Assembly: GCA_958430865.1 (NCBI GenBank)
Contig: CAUDNR010004105.1
Coordinates: forward strand, 8,970-40,551
Direction of reading: 5' to 3'
DNA: 31,582 nt
Origin: Entrophospora sp. SA101
Lineage: Eukaryota > Glomeromycota > Glomeromycetes > Entrophosporales > Entrophosporaceae
Shown here: positions 1 to 11,718 of the stretch, piece by piece
How positions within the stretch are numbered: position 1 is the stretch's first letter
Layout of the letters: each line of letters starts with the position of its first letter
Program-made: the position numbers and the translations under genes
The notes under the pieces: generated by a model
Seen by the model: the letters and a program-made list of their open reading frames with translations, nothing else
Databases searched by the model: none
What the model was told of the DNA's origin: nothing

Positions 1-517
1 TTTTGGTAAAAAAGTGTGAGAGAGTTAAGTACGAGGAACGAGTTGAGGGGGTTATAAATGTTAATTATTATAAAAGAAAATAATTCATGAAATTAATTTC
101 CACTATTAATAATTTATAAAACCATTTTTTGCACTTAATTTCCTCTTTCTCCAAGAAAAACTGTACAAACCATACATTTTCCAAAAGCTTTCAATGTACT
201 CTATCTGCTCATGCCAAAACGATCTTTATAAAACCACTTTCCGAAAATGATGGTGTTTCCAAAGTCAAAAAAGTATAGGGCTCTTTGAGAAGCCATTATT
301 TGATAATAAAAAAGGTTATTGACACATAAAATTGCATTTAAAAGAACAAAAATGAGAGAATTTATCTACTTAAAGTATAAAGAATGTTTAATTCCAATTT
401 TAGATTATTATTTTATTATATTGAAATCACCAAGTGAAAGATAGCAGGTCTATTTATATGTTTTTGTAGTAATTTATTAGACTACCTAATCAATTCACCA
501 TTTGGCAACGAAATAGT
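1..517. other. AT-rich non-coding left edge
   Basis: No reading frame of protein-like composition, RNA gene or repeat was recognised. A gene whose body lies left of the window cannot be excluded. Confidence 0.4.
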
Positions 518-890
518 CTATTTTATTAAAGAATGCAACGTAAAAGGCAAACCTGGTACACGTTTTTTCATGTCTTCATAGTGCCCTTTCTCAGTAGAAA
601 AAATGTCTGAGAATGCTAGGGTTTCTATATCTGGGTTACCGCAATACTCATCATGGAAGGCCACTGTTAAGAATAACCAAAGAAAGTGGTCTCAGTGTGT
701 TTGAATTAACAGGAGGGAGGTGAAGATTTGAATTTTGATTATAAGTGATTGAAATTGTTAGAAATTCTGATGGTTGGAAAGGGCCTTGGAATTGAGTCAA
801 TTGGTAAGGGTTGTGATACGTTGATAATTTTAGCACATTCTTGGAAGACTGAATAATTATGTTTAGCCGTCGGCTTGCAGATGGAACCAA
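518..890 (-). pseudogene. Decayed protein-coding relic, possibly Helitron-like
   Basis: Two minus-strand reading frames join near 651-655. The upstream frame (890 to 651) has mixed, non-repetitive composition and stops at 651. A second frame picks up from about 653 to the stop at 518-520 and contains the stretch NPDIETLAF followed by KGHYEDMKKRVPG. The two together read like one protein with a frameshift between them. The F-x-x-x-F-x-x-x-KGHYED pattern recalls the N-terminal region of Helitron Rep/helicase proteins, but this is only a resemblance from memory. No start codon, no rolling-circle replication motif and no helicase motif are visible, so this is at best a fragment. It could also be a remnant of an unrelated host gene. 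Confidence 0.3.
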
Positions 891-1135
891 TTTGGTGGCT
901 CATTCTCCAACTAAACCTGAGTGTAATTCTAAAGCATGCTTGTTTTTTGAAAACCTATAATTTGTATAAGAATTTGTACGCCCTAGTGAGCAACTCGCGT
1001 GAACAGGTAAACAGGTGTTTCTGGAACATCATAGGCACAACATTAATTTGATTAAAAATTGATGGTGTAGATAGAAAAATAGAATTTTACGCGTCTTTTA
1101 TTTTTTAAAAATTATAGGATACTTTTTAAAACCAT

Positions 1136-1268
1136 ATTACATATGTAAACTCGATAAGTCGGCCAAAATTTTCACCCATTTTTCTTAATATTTAAGTAAT
1201 TTGATTCGATAAGTCGGTCATATGAGCTCATCCCCACATAACCGACTTATCGAGTTTATATATGTAAT
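1136..1268. mobile_element. MITE copy 1 (AAGTCGG family)
   Basis: The arms at 1136-1162 and 1242-1268 are inverted repeats of 27 nt with one mismatch. Their core is AAACTCGATAAGTCGG. A third copy of the core lies inside at 1206-1218. The interior is almost identical to 11991-12110, so this is a dispersed repeat and not a chance palindrome. No coding capacity is present. The right end is immediately followed by another element inserted at 1270. Confidence 0.8.
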
Positions 1269-1269
1269 T

Positions 1270-1887
1270 TAGAGGTTGGAATCTCCAAAAAATCCTTAGT
1301 CGACTACTAGTTGGTCAAAATTTTCTTTAGTCGACTATTAATTGATTACTTTAGTTGACTATTTTATTCGACTAAAATTTTTTTTATAACAAATAATAAT
1401 GATATTTCGTTTTTTTTTTTTAAAAATTTGCAAATTACGAATTCATTTCCATTTGAATCTTTCACTTATTCAAAATACTTTCACACAAAACCATGTGTTA
1501 CGATTCGTTTTTTTAAAGGTCTTCTGGAGCCACTGCTCAAATCATTGAAATTTGAAGCCAATGAACTATTGGACCTTGTATTGGAAGTGTTTATTCATTC
1601 ACATGTAAAATTATCATCAACACACTAATATTGTCGTCATCGTCATATTGATGGTATCGATACTCTTCCGCATAGAAATTTTCCATTTTGAATGATAAAA
1701 CACAAAAATCGTAATTGGTCAGACAATAGTAATATTTGCATAGTATTAGTATTAGTATTAGTATTAGTAGTATTAGTAGTCGACTAAATAATCGATTAAA
1801 ATAGTTGAGTGTTAGTCGACTAAGATAGTCGACTATTAGTTGTTCAAAAAAAGTTTAGTCGACTATTTTAGTCGATTCCAACCTCTA
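1270..1887. mobile_element. Non-autonomous hAT-like element, 618 bp
   Basis: The first and last 14 bases are perfect inverted repeats (TAGAGGTTGGAATC at 1270-1283 and its complement at 1874-1887). The element is flanked by an identical 8-bp direct repeat, ATGTAATT, at 1262-1269 and 1888-1895, the size typical of hAT transposons. The TAGAG terminus also fits hAT ends. Clusters of the palindromic motif TTAGTCGACTA occur near both ends (about 1295-1375 and 1775-1870) and probably act as subterminal transposase-binding sites. No transposase is encoded; the 66-codon frame at 1428-1628 does not look real. The element landed at the edge of the adjacent MITE. Confidence 0.85.
1739..1780. repeat. ATTAGT hexanucleotide microsatellite
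   Basis: About five tandem copies of TAGTAT/ATTAGT with one shortened unit lie inside the hAT-like element just before its right subterminal motif cluster. Confidence 0.8.
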
Positions 1888-1895
1888 ATGTAATT

Positions 1896-2741
1896 CGTAT
1901 GCTGTCAACGCCTTTTAATCACATATCACGTGTTACAACAAAGAAAGACCTTTTGTTAAATGTGTTTTTTTGTATAATTCCATTAATACCATATCCAATC
2001 CTTTTTATTACGTATAAAAGTTTACTTAAGACAGCAAAAAAGGGTTTATTAAAAAAAAATTACACTTTATTTAGTAAGATGTTTTTTCATTTGACGTCAT
2101 AGATATTATGGTATATATAGATAGACGAGCACTATACATTGTATGTAGTTATATCATACGTTTTATATATGATCTGCTTGTATAGAAATAAAGTCCATAT
2201 ATGCATGCGTAGGATTCATTCATTCGTAACATTTACAATAAAAAAACTTTGGGCTAATTTAAATTTCACTTGTGTGAATTTATTATTTTATATGCGAACA
2301 TCAAATTAATTTCTGGAACAAATAATAATTATAGTATTAATTTCCGAATTTCACAACCATAAAATCATCGTTTTTTGTATATGATTGATTACTTAATGTT
2401 ACTAAAGAAATATCTATTTTATTTATTAAAAAATAAGCTTCAACATTCACTATACTTTATTTTCTATTTAAAATGGGGAGAAATCAAGTTGTAATATAAA
2501 TACACTGGGGTTGGTCGAAATCTGTTGATGGATCCAAACTCTATTCATATCAATTAATACAATTCGGTTTAATACATAATTAAAGTTAAATCCAAAAAAA
2601 GGAAGTTTTAACCAAAAAATTATACCAATCAACTCGTTAACATGATCACGAGCATGATTTACGATCACACTCAGAAATTTTGTTATTAAAGCACTGAATA
2701 AATGACGCGAAAAATTTTTTAATTTTACACTTAATAAAGAT
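1896..2741. other. Upstream region of the carboxylate transporter
   Basis: AT-rich non-coding DNA between the hAT-like element and the transporter start. It probably holds the transporter promoter, but no single regulatory site stands out. The frames inside it are short and of low-complexity composition. Confidence 0.4.
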
Positions 2742-2754
2742 ATGACGCATAGTA

Positions 2755-2792
<38 letters not shown>

Positions 2793-4638
2793 GACGATAA
2801 CATTAATCAATCATCGAAAAATGATGCTAAGAGGCAAGAAAACATTAAAGACAATAGTGTGATTCAGGTGGATGATGATCCATTATCTGCAAATAGCAAC
2901 AACAACAACAACAACAACATTATTATTAGCAATAATAATTTAACATCAACAATTGAAAAACCAAAAAATCCTTGGAAAATCTTAATTTCATTAAATGCAA
3001 TTCAACGTACAACTTTCCTTGCTGCTTTTCTTGGTTGGACCCTAGACGCATTTGATTTTTTCATACTCAATTTTACTGTATCTTATATCGCCGAAGAATT
3101 TAAATTGCCGCCTTCAACAATCACTGCAAGGTAATAAACAATAGGAATTAATTGATGATTAAAAAAATAAACATGAACCTTTTCAATTTTAATCTTTCTT
3201 TATTATTATCAAGTATTACGGTAACGTTAATGTTACGTCCACTTGGTGCTGCGATTTTTGGTCTTTTAGCAGATCGTTATGGCAGAAGATATCCTTTGAT
3301 TCTTGATATAATTTTATATAGTCTGATGGAATTATTATCAGGATTTGCTCCAAATTTTACAATTTTCATGGTCTTTAGAGCAATTTTTGGAATCGCAATG
3401 GGTGGTGAGTGGGGTTTAGGCGCTGCTATGGCAATGGAAACTTTACCACCTGAAACTCGTGGGTAGGAAGCTTTTATTCCATTTTTTGAGAGTTGAAAAA
3501 GAAAAACGAGAGATATAAATAATTTACATTATCGATTTTTTTAAATCTATATGTTTTTCAAAAAGTATATTTTCTGGTATTTTGCAGCAAGGATATGCAT
3601 TTGGATATCTTTTAGCATCAGTTGTGTATTATTTTGTAATAGATAGTCTAGGTTGGAGAGCGCTGTTTTGGATAGGTTCATTTCCTGCTTTGCTAGTAAT
3701 ATTCATAAGATTTTTTGTGCCAGAATCGCCAGTATGGAAATCACGACACGAAAAAAATAATCATTCTTCTTCCTCTAATCGTCGTGGTAGTGGTACTAAA
3801 TTATGGTTAGCAGATATTAAACTAGTATTGAAAAATCATTGGAAAAGATTTATTTATACCATATTGTTAATGACTGGTTTTGGTTTTATGTCCCATGGTA
3901 GTTAAAATAATAATGATTGGGAGGGGGTTTGAGATTAAATTAAAATTAACAGTGATTTTTCTTTTCTTTAGGAACCCAGGATTTATATCCAACATTTCTT
4001 CGACTTCAACTTGGATTTACGTCAATTCAAATCACAACAACATTAATTATAGCAAACGTTGGCGCAATAATCGGAGGAATGTCTTGTGGATATTTTTCAG
4101 AATATTTAGGCCGTAGACGTACCATCATAATTTCAGTATTTTTAGCTGGATGTTTTGTACCTTTATATGTACTTTCTAGGAATCAAATTTTGATATCTAT
4201 TGGCGCGTTTTTATTGTATTTTTTTGTGCAGGTAAAAAAAATTATTTTGAAAAATTATTTTAAACAAAATAAATTTTTATTGTTATTATTATTATATAGG
4301 GATCATTTGGTGTGGTTCCTGTTCATTTGAATGAACTATCGCCACCAAATCTTCGTGGCACATTTCCAGGATTAACATATCAAATTGGCACTTTGGTATC
4401 ATCCTCTTCAGCGCAAATAGAAGCAACATTAGGTGAAAAATTTAGACTTGATAATGGTGTGCCGAATTATGGTTTGATTATAGGTATATTATCAGGTGCT
4501 TGCATGTCTTTATTAATTTTGATGGCTTTGATTGGCAAAGAAGCTAAAGGGGTTGATTTTATGTCTCAAGATGAGGATGTTGATATTGACATCGATAGAA
4601 ACCAATTGGAAAAACAAAATCAAGTGCGAGAACTATAA
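2742..4638 (+). CDS. JEN1: Jen1-type monocarboxylate/proton symporter (MFS)
   Basis: Predicted plasma-membrane permease of the lactate/pyruvate (SHS, Jen1) branch of the major facilitator superfamily. Exons: 2742-3130, 3214-3462, 3566-3897, 3972-4231, 4300-4638, giving 522 residues, with phases 2/2/1/0 all consistent. Residues 1-75 are Asn-rich and probably cytoplasmic, with an 11-Asn run encoded by an AAT microsatellite. The first membrane segment follows WTLDAFDFF. The MFS loop motif LADRYGRR lies at about 148-155 and GIAMGGEWG follows. The family signature NXX[S/T]HX[S/T]QDXXXT is present at 319-331 (SHGTQDLYPT), but its first residue is Gly319 where the pattern has Asn. The C-terminal tail is acidic and hydrophilic. 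Jen1 proteins import lactate, pyruvate, acetate or short dicarboxylates; the exact substrate cannot be read here. The start is the first ATG of the frame. The gene is convergent with RAX2. Confidence 0.88.
2756..2791. repeat. AAT trinucleotide microsatellite inside the transporter gene
   Basis: A run of AAT repeats encodes the poly-Asn stretch near the N terminus of the transporter. A second, AAC-type run lies at about 2897-2918. The long poly-Leu frame on the opposite strand is a shadow of this repeat. Confidence 0.85.
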
Positions 4639-4797
4639 AAGCAATGATAGAAACAGTAATAATAACAACAGATGATTTCAAGTTTAATTCAATCAATCCT
4701 ATTCTAATTTTATTCATAATTATATTATCACTTATTTTTTCGTTACTTTCACATATTTTAAAGGTAACATTGTGAATTTTTTTTAATCAACATTTTT

Positions 4798-4844
4798 TAA
4801 TAAGTTGGACGCAGCAAACAATATAAATAAATGACCGACTTATT
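4798..4844. repeat. Short inverted repeat related to the AAGTCGG MITE ends
   Basis: AATAAGTTGG at the left and CCGACTTATT at the right are inverted with one mismatch, separated by about 27 nt. The arms match the core of the MITE copies at 1136-1268 and 11991-12110. This may be a collapsed or internally deleted relative. Confidence 0.45.
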
Positions 4845-5104
4845 GTGTATTATTATTATATATACATAAATTTATTTGTTAATCGAATTTTTTCATGAAA
4901 TATATATTCCACTAGTATATGCGGTTATGGTCACATACAATAATCCAAACCTTGGTGAATTAGCAGTGTTCACGCCATTTATTATTGTATATATGTAAAA
5001 TAAATAAATAGATAATTAATTAATAAAAAATACACTTATAATTAAGTAAAAATACAACAAAATTTTTTTAAAAAATTAACAAAAAATGACCCATTAAATA
5101 CTAG

Positions 5105-5124
5105 AAAGATCACGCATGATCTTT
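5105..5124. terminator. Perfect 8-bp hairpin between convergent genes
   Basis: AAAGATCA and TGATCTTT form a perfect stem with a CGCA loop. It lies 467 nt past the transporter stop and 121 nt past the RAX2 stop, where 3' ends should fall. A role in 3'-end formation is only a guess; fungi do not use bacterial-type terminators. Confidence 0.25.
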
Positions 5125-5245
5125 AAGGTTTCTAAAAGAACAATTAAACTTGTATATAAAAATAATTAATGACAATAAATAAAAATTTAAATTCTATTTT
5201 TCTATATATATAAAAAAATTGTTTTTTTTTAATGGTTCAGTTGAT

Positions 5246-8200
5246 TTAGCCGCCCGTGTTTGTGTTGTGATTTAAATTTGCGTTTGCTGTATCTGTCTTG
5301 GATAAATTTTTCATATATTCCATTGCAGCTAATAAATCACTATCCCTTATGAAATGTTTGTCTGAAATATTTCTATGCCTATCTGATGATGACGGTAATT
5401 CTTTAGCCATTTTCTTGCGTTTCAAATAAACTATCGACATACCAATAAATACTATTAAAAATACAAGTGCAAATGAAATAGCTACAGAAATTATAATGAC
5501 TATCGGCAAAGGCAAGACTTCTTTAAATTTTTAAGAGGGAGAAAATTAATATTATGTTAGCATTATTATATTAAAATATATATAAATAAAAAAAACTTAC
5601 TTCTTTCATTCAAAAGCCCAGGATCAATTATGGTAAATATTGAATTTATTGTTCCCGGTATACCATTTTCTTTAGAAGCTATAATAAATGGATATATGTT
5701 TTCACCATCGAATAATGCTGCATTAACTATACCATAGTTTTGTAAATTTAAAGTTCCAGAAATTAAAAGTAACCAATATTTGTCCAAAATTTGATTAGAA
5801 TAATGTGATACGTTTGACGGTAATAACCTTAAAGAATTTATTAAAGAACCAGCCAGTATTTCATTTATTAAAACGTCCGTGAATTGTGCACCATCCCATT
5901 TACGTATATATGTTTGATTATTGTTGTCATAACCAGAAATAAAATAATTATCAGAAGCTGAAGAATCATATGCAACTGATGAAGCTGGTCCTGGGAGGTT
6001 ACTTCCAATATCCACCCAATTAGTTGCCTTAAAATCATATTGTAACAAATTAATTGCATTTCCATCAAGTTTTATATTCTTACCAGTTGCAATAAAAATG
6101 TTTTGTTCTTTATTTGACTATATGATAATGATGACAATAAATATTATTATTATTATTTATTTAAGAAAAACAAATTTAATAAAAAAAAATTTACCTCTAT
6201 AAAATCAACTGATGTAATTTCGCCTGAAATTACTGAATTGCTGACAATTGATTTCCATTCACCAATTTTATAATCCCATGAACAAATTGAAACACAATCT
6301 ATAGAACCTGCCTTATCAAATTTACCAGCAACTATTATATTATTTGTTCCTAATCGACTTTTAATAGAATTTACTTTTACGACGTTATCTCCAGCTAAAA
6401 AAATAATAATAACAATTAGACAAGGTAATAATTGTTATTATTATTGCTACAGTTATTAAAATTAAAGTTTTACCTGATAATCGAGGAGGCTGATTATCAT
6501 TTAATGCATTTCTAATCAATTCATAAGCAGTAAATCCACGAAATTCTTGAATATTTTGAGGTGGGCCAGTAAAGTTAAACGCGCCCCCTATAAACAATGA
6601 TCCTTCTTCAACCACAACTAAAGATTTGACCTCTTCTTTAATAGTAAAATTTGAAGGCATCAATACATTGTTTTTCGATATAGCCAAATTTGTTATATTC
6701 TGGTCTTGAAGATCAAAACTACCACCTATTATAACATAAGTGTTGTCGCTTTTTTTATCATTCCATAATGAACCTGTGTTGATGATAATCTCTGATTTAG
6801 AACCATTAGTTACTTGTGGATACATTGGAAAAGCGACAAAATCATTATGTCCTAAAAGTAAACTTGCTCCATAGGCTGTAGTTGATTGTGCAGAATAAAT
6901 ATTACCAGCTATAAATGTCATAGAATCAGATTTGCTACTACTATTAAGGGATACGATATCTCCTATTGAACCATCTATAAAGCCATTTTGCAACCATTTT
7001 GAATTGTCGTCATCCCATATTGCATAACCAAATGTAACATTTCCATTAACTTGAGAATTTGGTGATATTAAAGTATTAAATTTACCAGCTACATGAACTT
7101 GTCTACTACTACCATCTTGATTAACCAGAGCAATTCGCTCAACTCCACCATTAACGCCACCAGATAAACTGGACCATTTGTTTTCAGTAAGATCATATTT
7201 GGCCAAATTATTTAAACCTATAATTTGATTGTCAGACGTATTGCTAAATAATCCACCAACTAATAAACTATTGCCAACTTTTTCAATTGTACGCACCGGA
7301 CCATTAAGACCTTTATTGGAAAGGGGATTAAATGTTGAACCATCATATTTTACAATGTTATTGGATGCCGCATTATCGAAATATCCACCTATAACTAACG
7401 ATGATTGTTCTAAAACAACTATATCATGAACAACAGATCTAGGTGCCAACAATCCTAATTTATTAGAATAAAGAAGATATAAAAATTTTTAATGATGATG
7501 ATGATGATAATAAAAACAATCATAATAGATATCATTAATCTATAATATTGTAAATAGTTTGACTACGTTACCATTAAAACCGTCCCATAGGGCTTGAGGA
7601 TTTTGATCAGATTGGGGAATATATAAAAGCAAACTACTTAATGGGGCACCATTATTAGTTTTAACAAATTTTACAAAATCTGCAATTATCAGTACATCAC
7701 CTCCACCTACAGGAGGAGTTGTTTTAGATAAAGTGATTTCTACTGTCGGTTGAAAATTATTTGATGTTTGAAGCACGAATCCTTCATAAATTAAATCTTC
7801 TTTGCTGAATCGAGTATTTTGTGAAATGGTGATATTTTGAGATACTCCTGGAGCTACAGTTATTGTAATATCAACTGATGCTGCTTTATCGCAACCAAAT
7901 GGTAGACATGTGAGCGTTGCAATTGTGACCTTGTAATTACCAGCTTGTGGAACATAAGGTATAAGGGTTATTTTTGCATCCGATGTTGTTAAATCGGTGG
8001 CTTTAATTGTAGTTTGTAAAACATTTTCCCAGATTCCTGATAATAAACTTGGAACCCAATTACCAATAGTTTTAACTTGAGGTACAAATGGTGCACTTGA
8101 ACAACTAAATGAATCTCGATCATTAACAGCATTTACAATAATATCTATAAATGTAAGTGATATTTTAATTAATATAATATCAATATGCATATGGTTTCAA

Positions 8201-9637
8201 ATCATTAAAATAGCATATACATAATAAATTTTTTGAAGGTTTTAACATACCATTTTGAAATAATTGAATTCCATGTAATCCACCACCTCCGCCGTACCAT
8301 TCCAAAATATCAATTTGAATTCCTGTTAAAACCTTAGATGCAACAAATTCAAACATTTGAAAATCTTGATTGTTTTGAGTTAAAGTGCATTCTCTACATA
8401 TCATTTGTGTACCATTATTTGGATCAACATATTTAAGATCTACAACACTATTATCTGCGGTAGCAATTAATCTATTTTTTTAAAAAGAAAAAAAAGTTAA
8501 TCATTATAAGTGATCATTAAATATTCATTAAAAAAAAAAACAAAAAACAAACAAACCTAAACTTTTTTGTTCCTCTTCCTTGAAAATTAGTATTTTTCAA
8601 ACCAATAAAAGTGGGACTTAACTTTACTGGATATTCAGCTCTCCAATAACCAGGAATATTATCTCTTAATAACCATATATTACCGGGGCCGTCTAAATCA
8701 GCACTACATATTATTGCAGATGGATTACCAACTGTATAATCAACTGCATTATTACCACCAGAGATCTAAATCAGATCAAAAATAAATAAAACTATAGTTA
8801 CAAATATATACATTTTTAAAATTTTTTTAAAAAACCATATATGTATGCGTTTTATATACGCATATAAGATTAAATTACCGTAGCATTTCTCATATTTATG
8901 GGCTGTGAACCAGTAGACACACCGAATTGACCATCACCAGTAGCATCAAAGCTTCCACCAAAATATATAGTATTATTTTCCTTATTAGATGCAATCGTGT
9001 AAACAGGGCCATTAAACCCTTTGAATGGTAGAGGCTGCCATATACCAGTTCCATTATTCCATATAGCCACACCGCTACCAAATTCAGTAGCATTGTAATT
9101 ATTTTTAGTTGGGTTTACCGGAGCAGAAAACAAACCACCAACATAAACAATCGAATTTGATTTATCACAATACAATGAATGAACAGCCCCATCCAAACCA
9201 TCCAATAACGAAAGAAAAGTATCAGTAGTAACATCATAACGGATTATGTTGTTTGTAGTTATACCGCCAATACTTGTAAAGTTACCGCCTATAAATACAT
9301 CTACATCTGCATTATCATTGTTATCAGAAGAACGTGGCAATATACATAATGCATTGATTGTTCCTTGTGTAGAAGTAGAACCAGCGAGTTTATATGTATT
9401 ATTGTTTGCTAATTGTATAATGAAAGAAGCAGTTGAAACGTCATACGATTCTTTTTGACCTATAACATCATATTCAGATATACCGTCGTATTGTCCTGTT
9501 ATTAGTAATTTTGAAGTAGCATCAAAATATACGCCAGGATTGTCTGCTAAAATAATAGTAAAAGAAAGTTGATATATTACTATAAAACATGTTAATATTA
9601 TAAGGTTTGAATAATGTGGTATTAATATTAGTTTCAT
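5246..9637 (-). CDS. RAX2: Rax2-like cortical polarity protein (kelch-type propeller)
   Basis: Type I membrane protein of the Rax2 family, a cortical marker used in bud-site and polarity selection in yeasts and in polarised hyphal growth. Exons on the minus strand: 9637-8879, 8765-8557, 8471-8251, 8144-7572, 7454-6474, 6394-6195, 6117-5601, 5520-5246; total 1244 residues, close to the roughly 1220 of yeast Rax2. Residues 1-31 form a signal peptide. Then come repeated blades of the type VFIGGNFTSIGG / VYVGGLFSAP / IYFGGSFDATG and many N-glycosylation sequons. The sequence WYGGGGGLHGIQLFQ in exon 3 is typical of the family's middle region. A single membrane helix lies at about 1158-1182, followed by KRKK and a tail of about 60 residues. 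All phases agree. The exon 4 donor (7571-7570, GTAACG) is the least certain junction. Its promoter region is shared with nothing obvious. Confidence 0.9.
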
Positions 9638-9886
9638 TTTTTTTAAAACATTGAATGAATGAATCTAAACTTCTAGAAATTAATGTAAATTATTATTTAT
9701 TATTAAATTAAAATAAATATTAAGATCTATATATATGTATTGAATTAAATAGAAATGTTTTTTATTTAATAAAAAAAAATATATCGTTCTTATTCTATAT
9801 AAAGTTCGAGCGAGGGAAAGGAGGTGATATTATTATGCAATGTAGTAAGTGAGGTGTAATTGTTATTATTATTGCTATATACAAAT

Positions 9887-9917
<31 letters not shown>

Positions 9918-10527
9918 TACACGAGTTGTAAAAACTCAGAAAACTCTAAAAAAAAATTTTATAGCGAAAAAAAAATTTTTTCGGTTTCATTTAATTAGTG
10001 ATAAATTACCCAAAATAAATTATTATTATTAAAGTTTGATGATGTCACTTATTGTGTTAATTATCTAAATTATTTTAGCAGTGTGATAATACAGTAAACA
10101 ATACAAATTCATTCATTTCTATAATTGCAAAGTTGATTATAGCTATAAACATTTTCTTTTTCTCAAGGCTTTTTTCCTTTCAATATTTATCCTCGGAGGA
10201 AGGATATTAATTTTCGGCTGATGTATACATGAAAAAGATGCAGGCAATTAATTATAACTGTTATATGAGGGTCCTATAATCCTAATACTAATACATATAT
10301 GATCGACATATATTTTTCTATTTTAATCTTTATATATTTTTTTTCAATCAAAACCAATATATTCAACATAATAATTCAGTTTAATATCACTTAATTTGCC
10401 TTCTTTGAAAAATACTTAATAATGATGATATGGTATTATTGTTTTTGTATTGTATTATATTTATAATTATAGTACTTTTCATAATTGTAAAAAAAAAAAT
10501 AATCTCATGCGCACATGCACACATATT
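9638..10527. other. Upstream region of RAX2 and downstream region of COX23
   Basis: AT-rich intergenic DNA. It contains a TAA microsatellite at about 9887-9919 and poly-A/poly-T runs. No reading frame or RNA gene was recognised. Confidence 0.45.
9887..9919. repeat. TAA trinucleotide microsatellite
   Basis: About ten tandem TAA units lie about 250 nt upstream of the RAX2 start codon. Confidence 0.85.
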
Positions 10528-10858
10528 TTAAATATTTCCTTCTCTGCGTAATACTTTTCTTTCTTCCAACTGTTTTGTTTTTTAAAAGAATTCAAAATTG
10601 GGGGGGTTTAAATTATACACATTCAGATAGATTTAATTAAAGAACAAGTAATATTTTAATAATAACTATAATATTTACCCATCGTTTTTTACATTCACGA
10701 TACATTGAAAAATATTCCTGGCATTTGGTTCTATCGTAATTATTGACATCTAAGCATTTCAACGAAGCTGTGCTTTCCTTCTGACAAAATTCCATGAATT
10801 GTGAAGGTAATTTTTTTTTATAAGCTAAATGAATATTTTCTTCTTTTTGTGAATTCAT
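10528..10858 (-). CDS. COX23: Cox23-type twin CX9C mitochondrial protein
   Basis: Small intermembrane-space protein of the CHCH (twin CX9C) family, implicated in cytochrome c oxidase assembly and copper handling; CHCHD7 is the animal counterpart. Exons: 10858-10679 (60 codons) and 10569-10528 (13 codons plus stop), joined in phase 0 over a 109-nt intron, giving 73 residues. The cysteines sit at 25, 35, 46 and 56, forming two exact C-x9-C pairs, and the stretch LDVNNYDRTKCQEYF matches the Cox23 pattern closely. The second exon supplies the basic tail LEERKVLRREGNI, which is expected after KKRW and supports the splice. The start is the first ATG; an upstream TTG in frame is not needed. Import by the Mia40/Erv1 disulfide relay is expected from the family. 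Confidence 0.9.
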
Positions 10859-11247
10859 ATTTTTCCTTAATATTAAAAACAAAAATTCAAAGTTTCACAC
10901 ATCACTTAATATGACTCAGTAATTTCATTCAATAATGTGAAAAGTACTATGTACTATAAGAAGTAAGGATTTACAAGGCACGTGACGTTGTTGATAAATT
11001 GGTTTATTTATGTTAGAGACCAATAATATTTTGTTATAAGAATTGCGTGCAACGTCGAAAACTTAAAAATAATGTCATTTGGCAATTCCAGACAATTATA
11101 ATGCTACGTTGTAAAACCTTGCACTAGTTAAAATGCAGTTTTTTAAAGAGAGAAATTTTTTGACACAAGATCTAATAGATCCATCAAGGATAAAGCCGTG
11201 TAACAGGGCAAAAATTGGTTATTTCCACCTTAAAAAACCATTTTTAA

Positions 11248-11390
11248 AATCTATTAAAACATTTATTTATATGGATGGCGGTTTTATTTTTACATGATCT
11301 AGAGATCAAATAGGCGTTGATCCAAGTTGTTTTATAGATTAGATGTTTAATGAGTTAAGAATTGAAATTATATTTATTTATTTTTTATTA
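11248..11390 (+). repeat. Imperfect direct repeat, copy A
   Basis: About 145 bp, sharing AATCTATTAAAAC, GGATGGCGGTTTTATTTTTA, AGAGATCAAATAGG and AGATGTTTAATGA in the same order with 11719-11868. The estimated identity by eye is near 90 percent. The function is unknown; it may be a fragment of a dispersed element. Confidence 0.75.
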
Positions 11391-11718
11391 AGAAATTAAT
11401 TTTTAATTGATTATTTATTTACAACTTCCATGCCATTTTATTTTTAGAGATCAGATGAGTGTCAATACAAGTTAATTCATCTCTATTGGTTGGGTATATT
11501 GCTCAGATATAGAAGAAATAGACTCATAAGATGTAAAAAAGTCAACAAATCACAATTTTATTAAACAATCTTGTCGCATATTAACTATATATAATTTTTA
11601 AATATGACGTTAACAGAAATCCAAGCTTTCTTTTGAGTCTAAGATTATTAAATTCGGTAAGGTATTCAGAGAGTTACAGAAATATATAGGTAAAACCCCA
11701 TTTTTTGAAATTACATGG

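Larger units (their letters stand above)
4639..5245. other. Convergent intergenic region
   Basis: This region holds the 3' ends of the transporter (+) and RAX2 (-). It contains two small inverted repeats, listed separately, and otherwise AT-rich sequence with poly-A runs. No gene is visible. Confidence 0.5.

Noticed and set aside
1428..1628. 66-codon plus-strand frame inside the hAT-like element
   Set aside because: There is no transposase motif, it lacks an ATG at its listed start (TTG), and it lies between TIRs of a non-autonomous element.
2468..2803. Minus-strand frame beginning with a poly-Leu run
   Set aside because: It is the antisense of the AAT repeat in the first transporter exon plus its 5' region. 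It has no domain and overlaps a well-supported gene.
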